From NCBI GenBank assembly GCA_035529695.1, contig DATKWD010000061.1, forward strand, positions 1 to 64,000: 64,000 nt of DNA, given 5' to 3'. Source of the DNA: DATKWD01 sp035529695. GTDB lineage: Bacteria > Actinomycetota > Acidimicrobiia > Acidimicrobiales > Salinilacustritrichaceae. The notes beneath the pieces are model-generated. The model ran no database searches and was not told the origin of the DNA. It was given only the letters and a program-made list of their open reading frames with translations. Positions 1 to 8,332 of this stretch are shown here, in pieces (the first letter of the stretch is position 1; every line of letters starts with the position of its first letter). The translations under genes and the position numbers were made by a program.

Positions 1-82
1 GTAGCAGTTGCTGATCCGGAGACTTCTCGGTTCCGTCGACTTCGTGACCCGTGGCGGCTTCGGCTGTGGCAGCGTCGTGGCC

Positions 83-454
83 ATGAGCGTCATTGTCACC
101 GAGAACGTCGACCACGCCCGTGTCATCCGCCTCAACCGCCCCGAGCGGAAGAACGCGCTGACCAGTGAGCTCGGCTGGCGGCTCGTCACTGCGCTTCGCG
201 ACGCGGCTGCTGAAGATTCGGTCCGGTGCATCGCGGTAACGGGCAACGGGGATGCCTTCTTCTCCGGGCCTGACCTGGCTGACTCTGACGGCAGTGCGGT
301 CGATTCGGGCCTCAGTCAGCAGGCCGAAGCCAGCGACCACCTCGGTTGGCTCGGCCGGTTCCGGCTGACAATCCGGTGGGACTGCGACAAGCCGGTGATC
401 ATGGGGCAGTGGTTCTCCGGAAACCACGAGTTCAGCGTTGTCAGGGGCGTCTGA
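83..454 (+). pseudogene. Enoyl-CoA hydratase (crotonase) N-terminal remnant
   Basis: From the ATG at 83 the first ~110 residues follow the crotonase fold: an early IRLNRPERKNAL segment and the oxyanion-hole strand GNGDAFFSGPDL (family pattern GxGxAFxxGxDL). After DKPVIM the expected continuation, the second half of the active site (AAVNGxAxGxG), is replaced by unrelated sequence and a stop. About 123 residues remain of a normal ~260, and no continuation is visible in the other two forward frames. This is best read as a 3'-deleted, inactive copy. A crotonase would hydrate enoyl-CoA in fatty-acid oxidation; this fragment lacks the catalytic half. Confidence 0.7.
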
Positions 455-464
455 CGAACTACCT

Positions 465-614
465 ATGAACGCGATGATCTGGGGGTACGCGTGTCATCAC
501 TCCCCCTCCGAGATGGCGATGTACGAGCGTCGAGTGCCTCGGGTCCGCCTCGACGACGGCACGCTCGGGATCCCCGAGGACGCCTTGAAGACCTTCGAGC
601 TCCCCGCAACGTGA
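465..614 (+). CDS. Short unrecognised ORF, possibly a gene fragment
   Basis: A 49-codon frame starts with ATG 11 nt after the crotonase remnant stop (a second ATG lies at 474). Its last ~30 codons read as ordinary protein (RVPRVRLDDGTLGIPEDALKTF), but I recognise no family. There is no convincing ribosome binding site. It sits between a broken gene and the convergent toxin gene, so it may be debris of the same deletion rather than a working gene. Confidence 0.2.
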   Translation: MNAMIWGYACHHSPSEMAMYERRVPRVRLDDGTLGIPEDALKTFELPAT

Positions 615-701
615 AGATCCTTCGGCACCTCGTTCTGCACACGGAGCGTGCAGAAGAGAGCGGCCCCAGCCGCACCACGCGATGCTGGTGAACCGAGCCG
701 G

Positions 702-1094
702 TCAGCCGTTGTCTGTGACCAAGGTCTGGAGTCGCGCAGCGAGTTCGACCACCTCGATCGGACTCGACGCAACATGGATCACGAGTTCGTACACCCCGTC
801 GTTCGATGCGCTCGATGGGTCCATCCCGTTCACATCGAGAAACACGGCGCATGCCAGCCAGCCGAGGCGCTTGTTGCCATCGACGAGCGGATGGTTCTTG
901 ACCACGGACTGCAGGAGAGCGGCGGCCTTGGTCCAGACCTCGGGGTAGGCGTCGTCGCCGAAGGCCGACGCGCTCGGTCTCGCGGCCGCAGCACCCAGGA
1001 GGCCAAGATCACGAATGGGAGGAGGGTCGCCGAGAAGGCCAGCGGCCAGTGCGACGAGGTCGTCGAGGTCGAGGTACTCGAAGCGGTCCGTCAC
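702..1094 (-). CDS. doc: Doc-type toxin (Fic/Doc family, death-on-curing)
   Basis: The protein has 130 residues, the size of Doc. The Fic/Doc motif HPLVDGNKR is at residues 68-76, with Lys in the position where AMP-transferring Fic enzymes have Gly; this Lys is typical of Doc kinases, which phosphorylate elongation factor Tu and stop translation. The start is GTG at 1094, overlapping the antitoxin stop by 4 nt (GTGA), so the two are translationally coupled with the antitoxin first. The motif residues are intact, so the toxin is probably functional. The symbol follows the family; the exact target was not tested. Confidence 0.85.
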   Translation of the reverse strand: MTDRFEYLDLDDLVALAAGLLGDPPPIRDLGLLGAAAARPSASAFGDDAYPEVWTKAAALLQSVVKNHPLVDGNKRLGWLACAVFLDVNGMDPSSASNDGVYELVIHVASSPIEVVELAARLQTLVTDNG

Positions 1095-1294
1095 CGTCCG
1101 AGACGGTCAAGGGCTTCGGCGTGTGCGGTCATCACCCGCTTGGCCGAGGCAAAGACCCGAGCACGATGATCTTCAAGGCCGACGTAGTCTCGGATTGCGC
1201 GTCGTGCCAGTTCCTGCATCGACACTCCCTCGTCGGCAGCTCGTTTGCGAAGGAGGTCCTGCTCGTCGTCGGTCAGCCGGAGCGTCATCGCCAT
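1091..1294 (-). CDS. Ribbon-helix-helix antitoxin paired with Doc
   Basis: This 67-residue protein begins with a basic beta strand (MTLRLTDDEQDLL) followed by two helices, the RHH/CopG layout, and a charged C-terminal tail expected to bind the toxin. It lies first in a two-gene operon with doc, overlapping by 4 nt. Phage P1 Doc pairs with Phd, which has a different fold; RHH partners of Doc are also known. The start is ATG at 1294. A TACCAT -10 box (1301-1306) ends 6 nt before it, implying a leaderless mRNA, and a palindrome overlaps that box (next entry). Confidence 0.8.
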   Translation of the reverse strand: MAMTLRLTDDEQDLLRKRAADEGVSMQELARRAIRDYVGLEDHRARVFASAKRVMTAHAEALDRLGR

Positions 1295-1302
1295 TCGGTC
1301 AT

Positions 1303-1319
1303 GGTATCAGCCTGATACC
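1303..1319. promoter_or_regulatory. Palindromic operator on the toxin-antitoxin promoter
   Basis: GGTATCA-gcc-TGATACC is a perfect 7-bp inverted repeat with a 3-nt centre. It overlaps the putative -10 hexamer TACCAT (bottom strand) of the antitoxin gene. Binding of the RHH antitoxin there would block RNA polymerase, the usual autoregulation of such modules. Seen directly: the repeat and its position. Inferred: the binding. Confidence 0.65.
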
Positions 1320-1575
1320 GTACGCGAAGTGCCGACTGCGCGGAGGCGCCCGCGCCTTCACCTGGCGAGAGCCTGGGCCGGTACGTCGCAGCGACACCGG
1401 GACGTGGCTCGCCGCTCGGTCGAATGAGCACGTGTAGCGCAGGTGACGGGTGTCGCACATGAACACCTGGCCGGATCGCTTCACCCCCCTGTCGTGAGAG
1501 AGAGCCGAGCGGCGGTGTCTGATTTCTGGAAGACTTTCGTCGAAAGTGTTTGGGAACGCTGCCCGAGGGGGGCTC

Positions 1576-1983
1576 ATGAGTGCGAATGCAGATCTTGTAC
1601 GGCGACTTACCGAGGAGGGCTTTGCAGGGGGGAACGCCGCCGTCTTCGATGAACTCTTGTCGGAGGACTTCGTGAGCCACGATCCGCCCGGAGGCGCTCC
1701 AGGAAACCGGGAGGGGTTGAAGGCAGTCGCTGGCATGGTGTCGGGCGCCTTCGACGACATGGCGTTCGAGTTCGATGAGTACGTCGACACCGTCGATGGT
1801 CGTGTCGTGGAGAACTGGGCCATGACGGGTGTCCATGCCCACGATGCGTTTGGTCTGCCAGCTTCAGGGCAATCGGTTCGGGTCCGTGGAATGGAGATCT
1901 GGCGGTGCATTGACGGCAAGATTGTTGAGCACTGGGGCTCCATCGATATGAGTGACATCGCAGCGAAGGCCATGGGGGCGTGA
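1576..1983 (+). CDS. SnoaL-like ester cyclase family protein
   Basis: About 135 residues from ATG 1576, which follows a strong ribosome binding site (GAGGGGGG at 1565-1572); an upstream in-frame ATG at 1546 has none. The pattern LVRRLTEEGFAGGN...VFDELLSEDFVSHDP, then VRVRGMEIWRCIDGKIVEHWG, is typical of the SnoaL/NTF2-like ester cyclase group, small alpha+beta barrels with an acidic active-site residue. Most members outside polyketide clusters have no known substrate. The gene stands alone; no biosynthetic partners are nearby. Confidence 0.75.
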   Translation: MSANADLVRRLTEEGFAGGNAAVFDELLSEDFVSHDPPGGAPGNREGLKAVAGMVSGAFDDMAFEFDEYVDTVDGRVVENWAMTGVHAHDAFGLPASGQSVRVRGMEIWRCIDGKIVEHWGSIDMSDIAAKAMGA

Positions 1984-2231
1984 CATTCCCCCGAGCCGAG
2001 TAACGACGCCGGGAGTGAAGCGGGCCTGAGTCAGTCCCCTTCTAGGTGACCCGAGTCGTGAACACGCCTCTGACGCCGCACTGGCGCCAAGCCGATGATC
2101 GGGAACGGTCGATCGGCTGGAAGTCCCTCTCGTGAACCGGCAATCGCGCGGGCGTCCGGCCAATCCAAGGTCCGCAACGAACTCGTCGAGTCTCGATGGG
2201 CCCGAGACCTTTGGGGCCTCGGCCTGGTGCT

Positions 2232-2672
2232 TCACTCCTCCTCGGGAGTGGCCTCCGGTGACAGGTCGATGTCGTCCGGGAACTTCACACCGCAGTTCTC
2301 CTCTTGGAACGCTTCGATCGTCAACGCTGCCCCCCAGAAGTCCGGGGGACCCTCTTCGCCGTAGGTGATCTCGAAGCCCTCGTCTACCCGCTTGGCCATC
2401 TCCGCGACGACCTGAGCCTCGTCGGCGATCTCGCTCGGCGAGAGCTCGGCCAACCGGTCCCACTGGTCGTCGGTCGGGTACACCAGTCCCTGATCGAGGC
2501 TGGTGACATACTCGCAATACTCGGTCAGGGCGTCATCGCCGCCGCTGTCGTCGGAGATCGACGCCGACGTGCCATCCCCGACCTCGGGTTCGTCGGCTCC
2601 GCACGCAGCGATCATCGCGATGAGGGCCGCCACAACGGTCCATCGAATCGGACCCATGGTGCTCGCACTCAC
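2232..2672 (-). CDS. Putative lipoprotein, unknown function
   Basis: The N-terminus has a short basic region, a hydrophobic stretch and a lipobox (MIAAC), followed by an acidic, Ser-rich linker, so it should be exported and lipid-anchored. The ~120-residue mature domain contains three further cysteines and an acidic tail (SPEATPEEE); I do not recognise it. GTG at 2672 overlaps the upstream gene stop by 4 nt (GTGA). ATG at 2657 would give a more standard signal peptide and is an alternative start. Confidence 0.65.
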   Translation of the reverse strand: MSASTMGPIRWTVVAALIAMIAACGADEPEVGDGTSASISDDSGGDDALTEYCEYVTSLDQGLVYPTDDQWDRLAELSPSEIADEAQVVAEMAKRVDEGFEITYGEEGPPDFWGAALTIEAFQEENCGVKFPDDIDLSPEATPEEE

Positions 2673-2929
2673 CCCGGCTCGGACCGCGTCCTGATGAAGG
2701 GCTTCGATCCATCACTGGTGTCCTTGGACCCAGCCCTCTCGGCCCAGCGCGCCAGCGTCTCGGGATCCGCGCCGACAACAGTGCGGAGTTGCTCGGCGGT
2801 GTTCTGGCGCTGCTCGAGCAGCCCTGACCGCGCCGAGAACTGATCGCTCGGAATCGCCGCCAACCGGGCATCGAGCTGGGCGAGCTCCCTTCGCAACCCG
2901 AGTTCGATGCTCTCCAGGTCGCCGCTCAT
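2669..2929 (-). CDS. Small coiled-coil protein, unknown function
   Basis: 86 residues, starting with ATG and dominated by a charged helical stretch (residues ~5-60, rich in Leu, Glu, Arg and Gln) that looks like a short coiled coil or helical hairpin. The C-terminal ~25 residues are basic and Ser-rich. It overlaps the following lipoprotein gene by 4 nt, so the two probably form an operon. No family recognised. Confidence 0.5.
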   Translation of the reverse strand: MSGDLESIELGLRRELAQLDARLAAIPSDQFSARSGLLEQRQNTAEQLRTVVGADPETLARWAERAGSKDTSDGSKPFIRTRSEPG

Positions 2930-3167
2930 GAGACGAACCTACATCGCCTCGATCGCGAGCTCTATCCCTCAAGGCTGCAGAACGCCGGACGCTGCGATTC
3001 CGTGCGGCCCGAGCTCGATCTGCTCAGGACTGGCTGAGGACTGCGAGGCCCGGATCACCGCGAGGCCTCCCACATTTCTGCCCGTGACCTGATCACGGGC
3101 GACGGACCATCCCCGACTTCACTGGCGACTGATCGCTCAGGTGGGGCTTGCCAGTAACGTGACGACG

Positions 3168-3362
3168 ATGGCTACCTATGAGTGTCCAACGTGTGGCATG
3201 TCCGTGAACGCAACCTGTGGTGCCTGCGACGCACCGCTGGTCAACGATTCGATTCGGCGCGACGACGGATCGTCGGTGCAGATCTCCAAGTGCCCCAACG
3301 GCCACGGCAAGATCAAGTCGCCGATGTGCTGTGGCGCGGACATGAGCTGCACGATCGCCTGA
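3168..3362 (+). CDS. Small zinc-ribbon protein
   Basis: 64 residues with cysteine pairs CPTC, CGAC, a C in SKCPNGHGK, then CC and a final C, enough for one or two zinc sites. The small conserved actinobacterial group that it resembles has no known function. TAACGT at 3155-3160 ends 7 nt before the ATG, consistent with leaderless transcription; there is no ribosome binding site. A longer in-frame start at 3141 would run through that -10 box, so 3168 is preferred. Confidence 0.7.
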   Translation: MATYECPTCGMSVNATCGACDAPLVNDSIRRDDGSSVQISKCPNGHGKIKSPMCCGADMSCTIA

Positions 3363-3463
3363 GATCGACCGCCGAGCAGACAAAGCTGTGATCAACAAGG
3401 GTCGCCCGATCGTCAAAGACCGCGTGGTAGACACAGCCAACTCAACTGCAGGGGGAATCAGTC

Positions 3464-3817
3464 ATGGATGACTTCGTCAGTGCATACAAGACGGCACTGA
3501 ACCGCTACGCCGACTTCACCGGCCGGACGTCGGTGCCGGGGTTCTGGCGCTTCGTCGCCGTCAACTTCGTCATTGCGCTCGTGCTCGGAATCCTCAGCAG
3601 CGCGTCGTCGATCTTCGCGTTGGCTTACTTCGCCTACGCACTCGCGTTGCTCATTCCCAGCCTCGCGATCGCCATCCGTCGGCTGCACGACACCGGCAAG
3701 TCCGGCTGGATGCTGCTCCTCGGGCTGATCCCACTCGCCGGATTCATCATCCTGATCGTGTTCTACGTCCAGCCGAGCGACGGCCCGAACACCTACGGCG
3801 CCGGTCCGGAAGACTGA
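3464..3817 (+). CDS. DUF805 family inner membrane protein
   Basis: 117 residues with about four hydrophobic segments. The DUF805 signature RRLHDTGKSGW sits between helices two and three, and a polar C-terminal tail begins YVQPSDGPNTYG, also typical. The start codon follows a purine-rich ribosome binding site (GGGGGA about 10 nt upstream). DUF805 proteins are widespread small membrane proteins of unknown function. Confidence 0.85.
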   Translation: MDDFVSAYKTALNRYADFTGRTSVPGFWRFVAVNFVIALVLGILSSASSIFALAYFAYALALLIPSLAIAIRRLHDTGKSGWMLLLGLIPLAGFIILIVFYVQPSDGPNTYGAGPED

Positions 3818-3838
3818 TCCGGCCGCAACTCCTCACCG

Positions 3839-5116
3839 CTACGCAGTGACGAGTTCGCGCAACAGGCTCGGGAACGTCGCGTCGAGGTAGTCGGGGTCGA
3901 GCGATGCCGTGGCAACCGCAGCGTCGGTGCCGAACACCTCGTTGAGCTGCGCAACGGTGAGATGGTCGATCAGGCCCCAGACGAGCAGTGGATCGGTGTC
4001 GGTCGGCAGACAGCCGTTCTCGCCCAACTCGACGAGTGGGACCTCGGTTGGGTCGAGACCCAGCCCCTCCACGAATCCGCTGAGCCCACCCTCCTCGCGT
4101 ATCGGAACGCACGGGTCGACGAACACGGCGTGGCCACTGTCGGCGATGACCGCCAGCCGCTTCGGACTCGTCAGCCACTCGAAGGTCTTCTCGACCCTGC
4201 TCAACTCGATGATGGTGTCGCCTTCGGCGGCGATGATCAACGACGGGACATCGGGCGGCGTCATGGCCTCGAGCAGGGCGTCGGTGTCGAGTTCGGTGCG
4301 GGTCTCTCCATCGTCGTCGACCTCGGTCCTGAACGCCGCGAGATCGGTGCCGGGCTCCAAAGGTGTCCCCGGCGCCTGGCCGATCCACACGTCGACGCGA
4401 TCGTCGTAGGCAGCAGTCCCTGATGCGCTCCCGCCGGCGCTGTGTCCCTCGGCAGCGACGCGCTCGGAGTCGATCGCGCCGGACAGCGGCGAATCACTCG
4501 CGTCGTTGGTCGTCGCGAGCAGTTCCAGCGCGGCAACCAGTTGGTCACTGTCGAGAAACTCGTCGGGACGTTCCGCCTCGTCGGCCGAGCCGCCGACGAA
4601 ACTGTCGAGGATCGCCCGGAGTCCACGCTCCGGATGGTCGACCGCCGCCACGACGTATCCCCACGACGCAACGGCGGCGTTGTGCTGGTTCCCGAACCGG
4701 GCGTTCCCGGAGAACCCATGACTGTGCAGTACGACGGGAAACGGTCCGTCGGCACTGGCGGGAAGACCGACCCAGGTGTCGGCCGGCGCGACCTCGCCGG
4801 ACAACGAGCCGGGGAGCAAGGCGCTGATCGTCGGATCGAGCACGTCCTCGCCCGAATACGAGTACGGCTCGGCATCGGCCGGAACGGCATCGACGGGGTA
4901 GAACACGGCGACGACGTGATCCGCGTCGAGTTGCAGGTCGACCTGACCGACTGCGTACGGCCCACGCCCCGAGAAGTCGGTTGGCTCTGCCTCGGCTGCG
5001 GGCGCTGGGTCACCGTCGACCGGTCCGCCGTCGGTGGCCTGCGACGACCCATCCGAGCCGCAGGATACGGCGAGAAGGGCGAACACGGCGAGCGCAAGAA
5101 CGGGTCGGCGGAGCAT
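3839..5116 (-). CDS. Secreted lipoprotein alpha/beta hydrolase (PAF-acetylhydrolase/dienelactone hydrolase-like)
   Basis: The N-terminus is a lipoprotein signal (hydrophobic core, then LLAVSCG), followed by an acidic linker. The catalytic domain carries the nucleophile elbow GHSAGGS, a downstream Asp region (AAEGDT) and a His (DSGHAVFVDP), a complete Ser-Asp-His triad. Length (425 aa) and layout resemble secreted platelet-activating-factor-acetylhydrolase-like and chlorophyllase-like esterases; the substrate is unknown. It is divergent from another esterase lipoprotein, with 81 bp between the two starts. Confidence 0.75.
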   Translation of the reverse strand: MLRRPVLALAVFALLAVSCGSDGSSQATDGGPVDGDPAPAAEAEPTDFSGRGPYAVGQVDLQLDADHVVAVFYPVDAVPADAEPYSYSGEDVLDPTISALLPGSLSGEVAPADTWVGLPASADGPFPVVLHSHGFSGNARFGNQHNAAVASWGYVVAAVDHPERGLRAILDSFVGGSADEAERPDEFLDSDQLVAALELLATTNDASDSPLSGAIDSERVAAEGHSAGGSASGTAAYDDRVDVWIGQAPGTPLEPGTDLAAFRTEVDDDGETRTELDTDALLEAMTPPDVPSLIIAAEGDTIIELSRVEKTFEWLTSPKRLAVIADSGHAVFVDPCVPIREEGGLSGFVEGLGLDPTEVPLVELGENGCLPTDTDPLLVWGLIDHLTVAQLNEVFGTDAAVATASLDPDYLDATFPSLLRELVTA

Positions 5117-5197
5117 TGGGGTTGCTTAGCAGCCGACCGCGTCTCGACCACAGGCAGCGGATCGCACCCAGACCGAGCGGCGCGCGAGGCTGACGCG

Positions 5198-6136
5198 ATG
5201 CGACTCCCCGTCCTGCTGACCGCCGTCTTGATCTTCACCGCCGCCTGCGGAAGTTCGTCGCCGTCGGACCCGCAGGCCGGCTCGTCGACGGCGACTGTCC
5301 CGACCTCGTCGCCGTCGACCACCGAAGCCGTGCCGCAATGCGGCTCGGGTGGCGTCGCGGGTGAACCGACCGAGGCGCGGTCGATCACCACTTCGAACGG
5401 CGACGAGCGCACCTACTTGCTCGACCTGCCTTCAAGCTACGACGAGACGACGCCCGCCGACGTGGTCTTCAACTTCCACGGACGCGGTTCGAACGCCCTC
5501 GAGCAGTACGTCTACGGCGACTTCGTCGACCTGGCCGAGCGCGACGGCGTGATCCTCGTGACGCCGAACGCCCTCGTCCGCAACAACAGTCCCCAATGGT
5601 CCCCCGGCACCGCCGGAAGCGGCGGCGACTTCGACTTCGTGGCCGAGCTCGTCACCGAGATCCGCAGCGACTTCTGCACCGGATCGTTCTTTGCGACCGG
5701 CATGTCGAGCGGCGGTTTCATGACCACCTCGCTCGCCTGCCAGCCCGACAACGCCTTCGACGCATTCGGCCCCGTGTCCCTCTGGTTCTACGACGACCTG
5801 TGCGACGCCGCCCCTCCGCGACCGATCATCGAGTTCCACGGCACCGCCGACCCGGTCGTGCCGTTCGACGGCGGCGAGCCTGGGTCGTCCGTCCTCGACA
5901 GCGGCGTCGCTTGGGCCGATCACAACGGATGCGATCCCGGTCCGGTCATCGAATCGATCAGCGACGAAGTCGACCACTACCGGTGGGAGAACTGTGACGC
6001 GGTCACCGAGCAGTACGTGGTCGACGGTGGTGGTCACACCTGGCCGGGGGCGTTCGACGTCCCGTCCCTCGGAGCGGTCACCGACGACATCTCCGCCAGC
6101 GAGATCATCTGGGAGCTGTTCTTCGGCGCCTCATGA
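5198..6136 (+). CDS. Secreted esterase lipoprotein, LpqC / PHB-depolymerase-like
   Basis: The start is ATG 5198 because it opens a clean lipoprotein signal (MRLPVLLTAVLIFTAAC); the frame is open further upstream but reads as the antisense of the neighbouring gene. A Ser/Thr-rich linker leads to an alpha/beta hydrolase domain with YLLDLPSSYD, the oxyanion NFHGRG, the nucleophile elbow GMSSGG, FHGTADPVVPF carrying the Asp, and the His in GGGHTWPG. This layout belongs to the poly(3-hydroxybutyrate) depolymerase/feruloyl esterase group. Anchored outside the membrane, it probably cleaves ester polymers or plant phenolic esters. Confidence 0.75.
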   Translation: MRLPVLLTAVLIFTAACGSSSPSDPQAGSSTATVPTSSPSTTEAVPQCGSGGVAGEPTEARSITTSNGDERTYLLDLPSSYDETTPADVVFNFHGRGSNALEQYVYGDFVDLAERDGVILVTPNALVRNNSPQWSPGTAGSGGDFDFVAELVTEIRSDFCTGSFFATGMSSGGFMTTSLACQPDNAFDAFGPVSLWFYDDLCDAAPPRPIIEFHGTADPVVPFDGGEPGSSVLDSGVAWADHNGCDPGPVIESISDEVDHYRWENCDAVTEQYVVDGGGHTWPGAFDVPSLGAVTDDISASEIIWELFFGAS

Positions 6137-6223
6137 GGTCGGGGTGACGTCACGCCCGAAGTGGGTTACCCTCGGATCCGAGGACGAACCTGGCATGCCT
6201 TCGTCGGCGACGGAGTGCAGACA

Positions 6224-7165
6224 ATGGATTCAACCGAAGACCTGCGAGAGTTCGAACTCGCATGCGTCGAAGTGCTCGAGCGGCTCAGTGAGGCCGAGCC
6301 AAACGGGTCGTGGATCGTGGCTCGGCACCGTCCTGACGGATCGAACGTCGTGCTGTTCTCATCGCCTGGCGCCGAGATCCAACCTGGCATGCAGCTCGTC
6401 GATCTCCCGCTCGACGTGGGGTATCACCACTTCACCGACCTGCATGTCCGCGTCACCCTCGGCGCGAGCACGCACGACACGACCGTGCCCACCGCCGTCA
6501 CCACACCGATCCAATCCGACGACGGCCAGTTCGGATTCCTGGCCGGACTCCTCGACGAGCCGTTCGGCGACCATCGGACCGACCGGCTCTCGATCGAGCT
6601 CATGGCCGGGCTCATCAGCCGGGTGCTGAGCGCCGAACTCGAGATGGTCGAGGAGCAACGACTCCGAATCCATGCGGCCGAGCAAGCCCTGACCGACCCG
6701 ATGACCCGGGCGGGGAACCGGCGGGCGTGGGAGATCGCCATCGACCAGGAAGAACGGCGCTGTCGCCGGTACGGACACGAGGCATGTGTCCTCATCGTCG
6801 ACCTCGACGGGCTGAAGGAGTGCAACGACGCGTACGGCCATGCTGCAGGCGACGCGCTGATCATCCGGGCGGTCCAGATCCTGCGCAACCTCGCACGCGA
6901 CGTCGACACTGTGGCAAGACTCGGCGGTGACGAGTTCGGCGTGCTGATGGCCGAGACCGACCGCAACGGGGGCGAACGTCTGCGGCATCGCGTCGTCGGA
7001 GCGCTGGCGGCCGAACTCATCCCTGCCTCGGCCGGGCTGGCCCACCGCAACCCCGCGGTCGGTCTCATCGGCGCGTGGCAATCGGCCGACGCGGACATGT
7101 ACCGGATCAAGCAGGACCACCACCGGCGAGCAGCCATCGTGACTCCCGACCGCTCCGCCGGTTAG
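6224..7165 (+). CDS. GGDEF diguanylate cyclase with N-terminal sensor-like region
   Basis: Residues ~1-145 form a soluble, possibly GAF-like domain with no membrane segment. A helix leads into the GGDEF domain (~150-310), which has LTDPMTRAGNRRAW, the DLDGLKECND metal loop and an intact GGDEF at 234-238. The product-inhibition I-site RxxD is present (RDVD, 225-228) five residues before it. The protein should therefore make cyclic di-GMP from GTP and be feedback-inhibited. A TACCCT box lies at 6166-6171, about 50 nt upstream. No EAL domain is attached. Confidence 0.85.
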   Translation: MDSTEDLREFELACVEVLERLSEAEPNGSWIVARHRPDGSNVVLFSSPGAEIQPGMQLVDLPLDVGYHHFTDLHVRVTLGASTHDTTVPTAVTTPIQSDDGQFGFLAGLLDEPFGDHRTDRLSIELMAGLISRVLSAELEMVEEQRLRIHAAEQALTDPMTRAGNRRAWEIAIDQEERRCRRYGHEACVLIVDLDGLKECNDAYGHAAGDALIIRAVQILRNLARDVDTVARLGGDEFGVLMAETDRNGGERLRHRVVGALAAELIPASAGLAHRNPAVGLIGAWQSADADMYRIKQDHHRRAAIVTPDRSAG

Positions 7166-7176
7166 CTTCGCACGCC

Positions 7177-7554
7177 ATGGATCGAACCAAGCCCGACGTG
7201 ACCATCCCCGACGGCCCGCCCACCGGCAAGGCTCTCGGCATCGAGGACCTCGAGGTCGGCGACGGAGCCGAGGCCACGGCCGGCCAGAAGGTGACCGTGC
7301 ACTACGTCGGCAAGGCGTGGTCGACAAAGGAGCAGTTCGACGCGAGCTGGGACCGCAACGACACGTTCTCGTTCAAGCTCGGCGGCGGCCAGGTCATCGC
7401 CGGATGGGATCAAGGCGTGGCCGGGATGAGGGTCGGCGGACGCAGGCAGCTGACCATCCCGCCTGCCCTCGGCTACGGCGCTCGTGGTGCGGGCGGGGTC
7501 ATCGGGCCCAACGAGACGCTGGTGTTCGTCGTCGACCTGATCTCGGTGGGCTGA
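7177..7554 (+). CDS. FKBP-type peptidyl-prolyl cis-trans isomerase
   Basis: About 125 residues forming a single FKBP domain: VTVHYVGKAW, FDASWDRNDTFSFKLGGGQVIAGWDQGVAGMRVGGRR, then IPPALGYGARG and a closing VFVVDLISV strand, all standard. There is no signal peptide, so it acts in the cytoplasm, speeding proline isomerisation during folding. TAGCTT at 7163-7168 ends 8 nt before the ATG, suggesting a leaderless transcript. The SDR gene follows after 6 nt, so they may be co-transcribed. Confidence 0.9.
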   Translation: MDRTKPDVTIPDGPPTGKALGIEDLEVGDGAEATAGQKVTVHYVGKAWSTKEQFDASWDRNDTFSFKLGGGQVIAGWDQGVAGMRVGGRRQLTIPPALGYGARGAGGVIGPNETLVFVVDLISVG

Positions 7555-7560
7555 ACGACG

Positions 7561-8313
7561 ATGTCGCGATTCGAGGGAAAGGTCGCCGTGCTCACCGGTG
7601 CGGCATCAGGGATCGGGCGGGCGACCTCGCAGCGTTTCGCCGCCGAGGGAGCCACGGTCATCGGAGTCGACGTGAACACCGACGGGCTGGCCGAGACCGC
7701 AGCACTCGTCGACGCCGCAGGTGGCAGCTTCGAGGGTCGCGGCGCCGACATCACCGACCGCAGCGCGTGCTTCGATCTGATCGACGGTGTGATCACCGAC
7801 CACGGCGGGATCGACGTGCTCGCCAACATCGCCGGTGTCACCAGGATCCAGCACTTCACCGATGCAACCGAGCACGAGATCGAGCTCATGATGGCGGTCA
7901 ACGCCAAGGGGCCGATGTTCCTCTGCCAGGCCGCCATCCCACATCTCATCGACCGGGTGGGCAACATCGTCAACGTCGCCTCGAACGCCGGTCTGATGGG
8001 TGCGGCCTACACCGTTGCCTATTGCGCGTCGAAGGGGGCGATCGTCCAGCTCACCCGAGCGCTGGCGATCGAGTACGAGAAGACACCGCTGCGGGTCAAT
8101 GCGGTTGCTCCCGGCGGGGTGAAGACGCCGATGACCGAGCAGATCCCGATGCCGGCTGACATCGACTTCGACCTCCTCGCAGGCGTCATGTCCAAGCGCG
8201 GCCGCGCCCGCCCCGAAGACATCGCCGGCGTGATCGCGTTCATCGCATCCGACGACGCGAGCCGGATGAACGGATCGATCGTGTCGGTCGACGACGGCCT
8301 CGTCGCCGGCTGA
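7561..8313 (+). CDS. SDR-family NAD(P)-dependent oxidoreductase
   Basis: 250 residues, a classical short-chain dehydrogenase. The cofactor motif TGAASGIG is at 12-19; an Asp after the second strand (GVDVN) suggests NAD over NADP. NIAGV corresponds to the NAG motif, and the catalytic Ser-Tyr-Lys set is in NVASNAG and YCASKG. The C-terminal NGSIVSVDDG region is usual. The substrate cannot be read from sequence. It starts 6 nt after the FKBP gene and ends close to a convergent gene. Confidence 0.85.
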   Translation: MSRFEGKVAVLTGAASGIGRATSQRFAAEGATVIGVDVNTDGLAETAALVDAAGGSFEGRGADITDRSACFDLIDGVITDHGGIDVLANIAGVTRIQHFTDATEHEIELMMAVNAKGPMFLCQAAIPHLIDRVGNIVNVASNAGLMGAAYTVAYCASKGAIVQLTRALAIEYEKTPLRVNAVAPGGVKTPMTEQIPMPADIDFDLLAGVMSKRGRARPEDIAGVIAFIASDDASRMNGSIVSVDDGLVAG

Positions 8314-8332
8314 CGCCCTCGAGGCAGGACCG

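Noticed and set aside
1299..1973. Bottom-strand frames of 185-224 codons over the SnoaL-like gene
   Set aside because: They overlap a well-supported gene with a strong ribosome binding site and show no recognisable domain.
4442..5197. Long N-terminal extension of the PHB-depolymerase-like gene
   Set aside because: Antisense to the divergent hydrolase gene; the signal peptide and lipobox begin at 5198.
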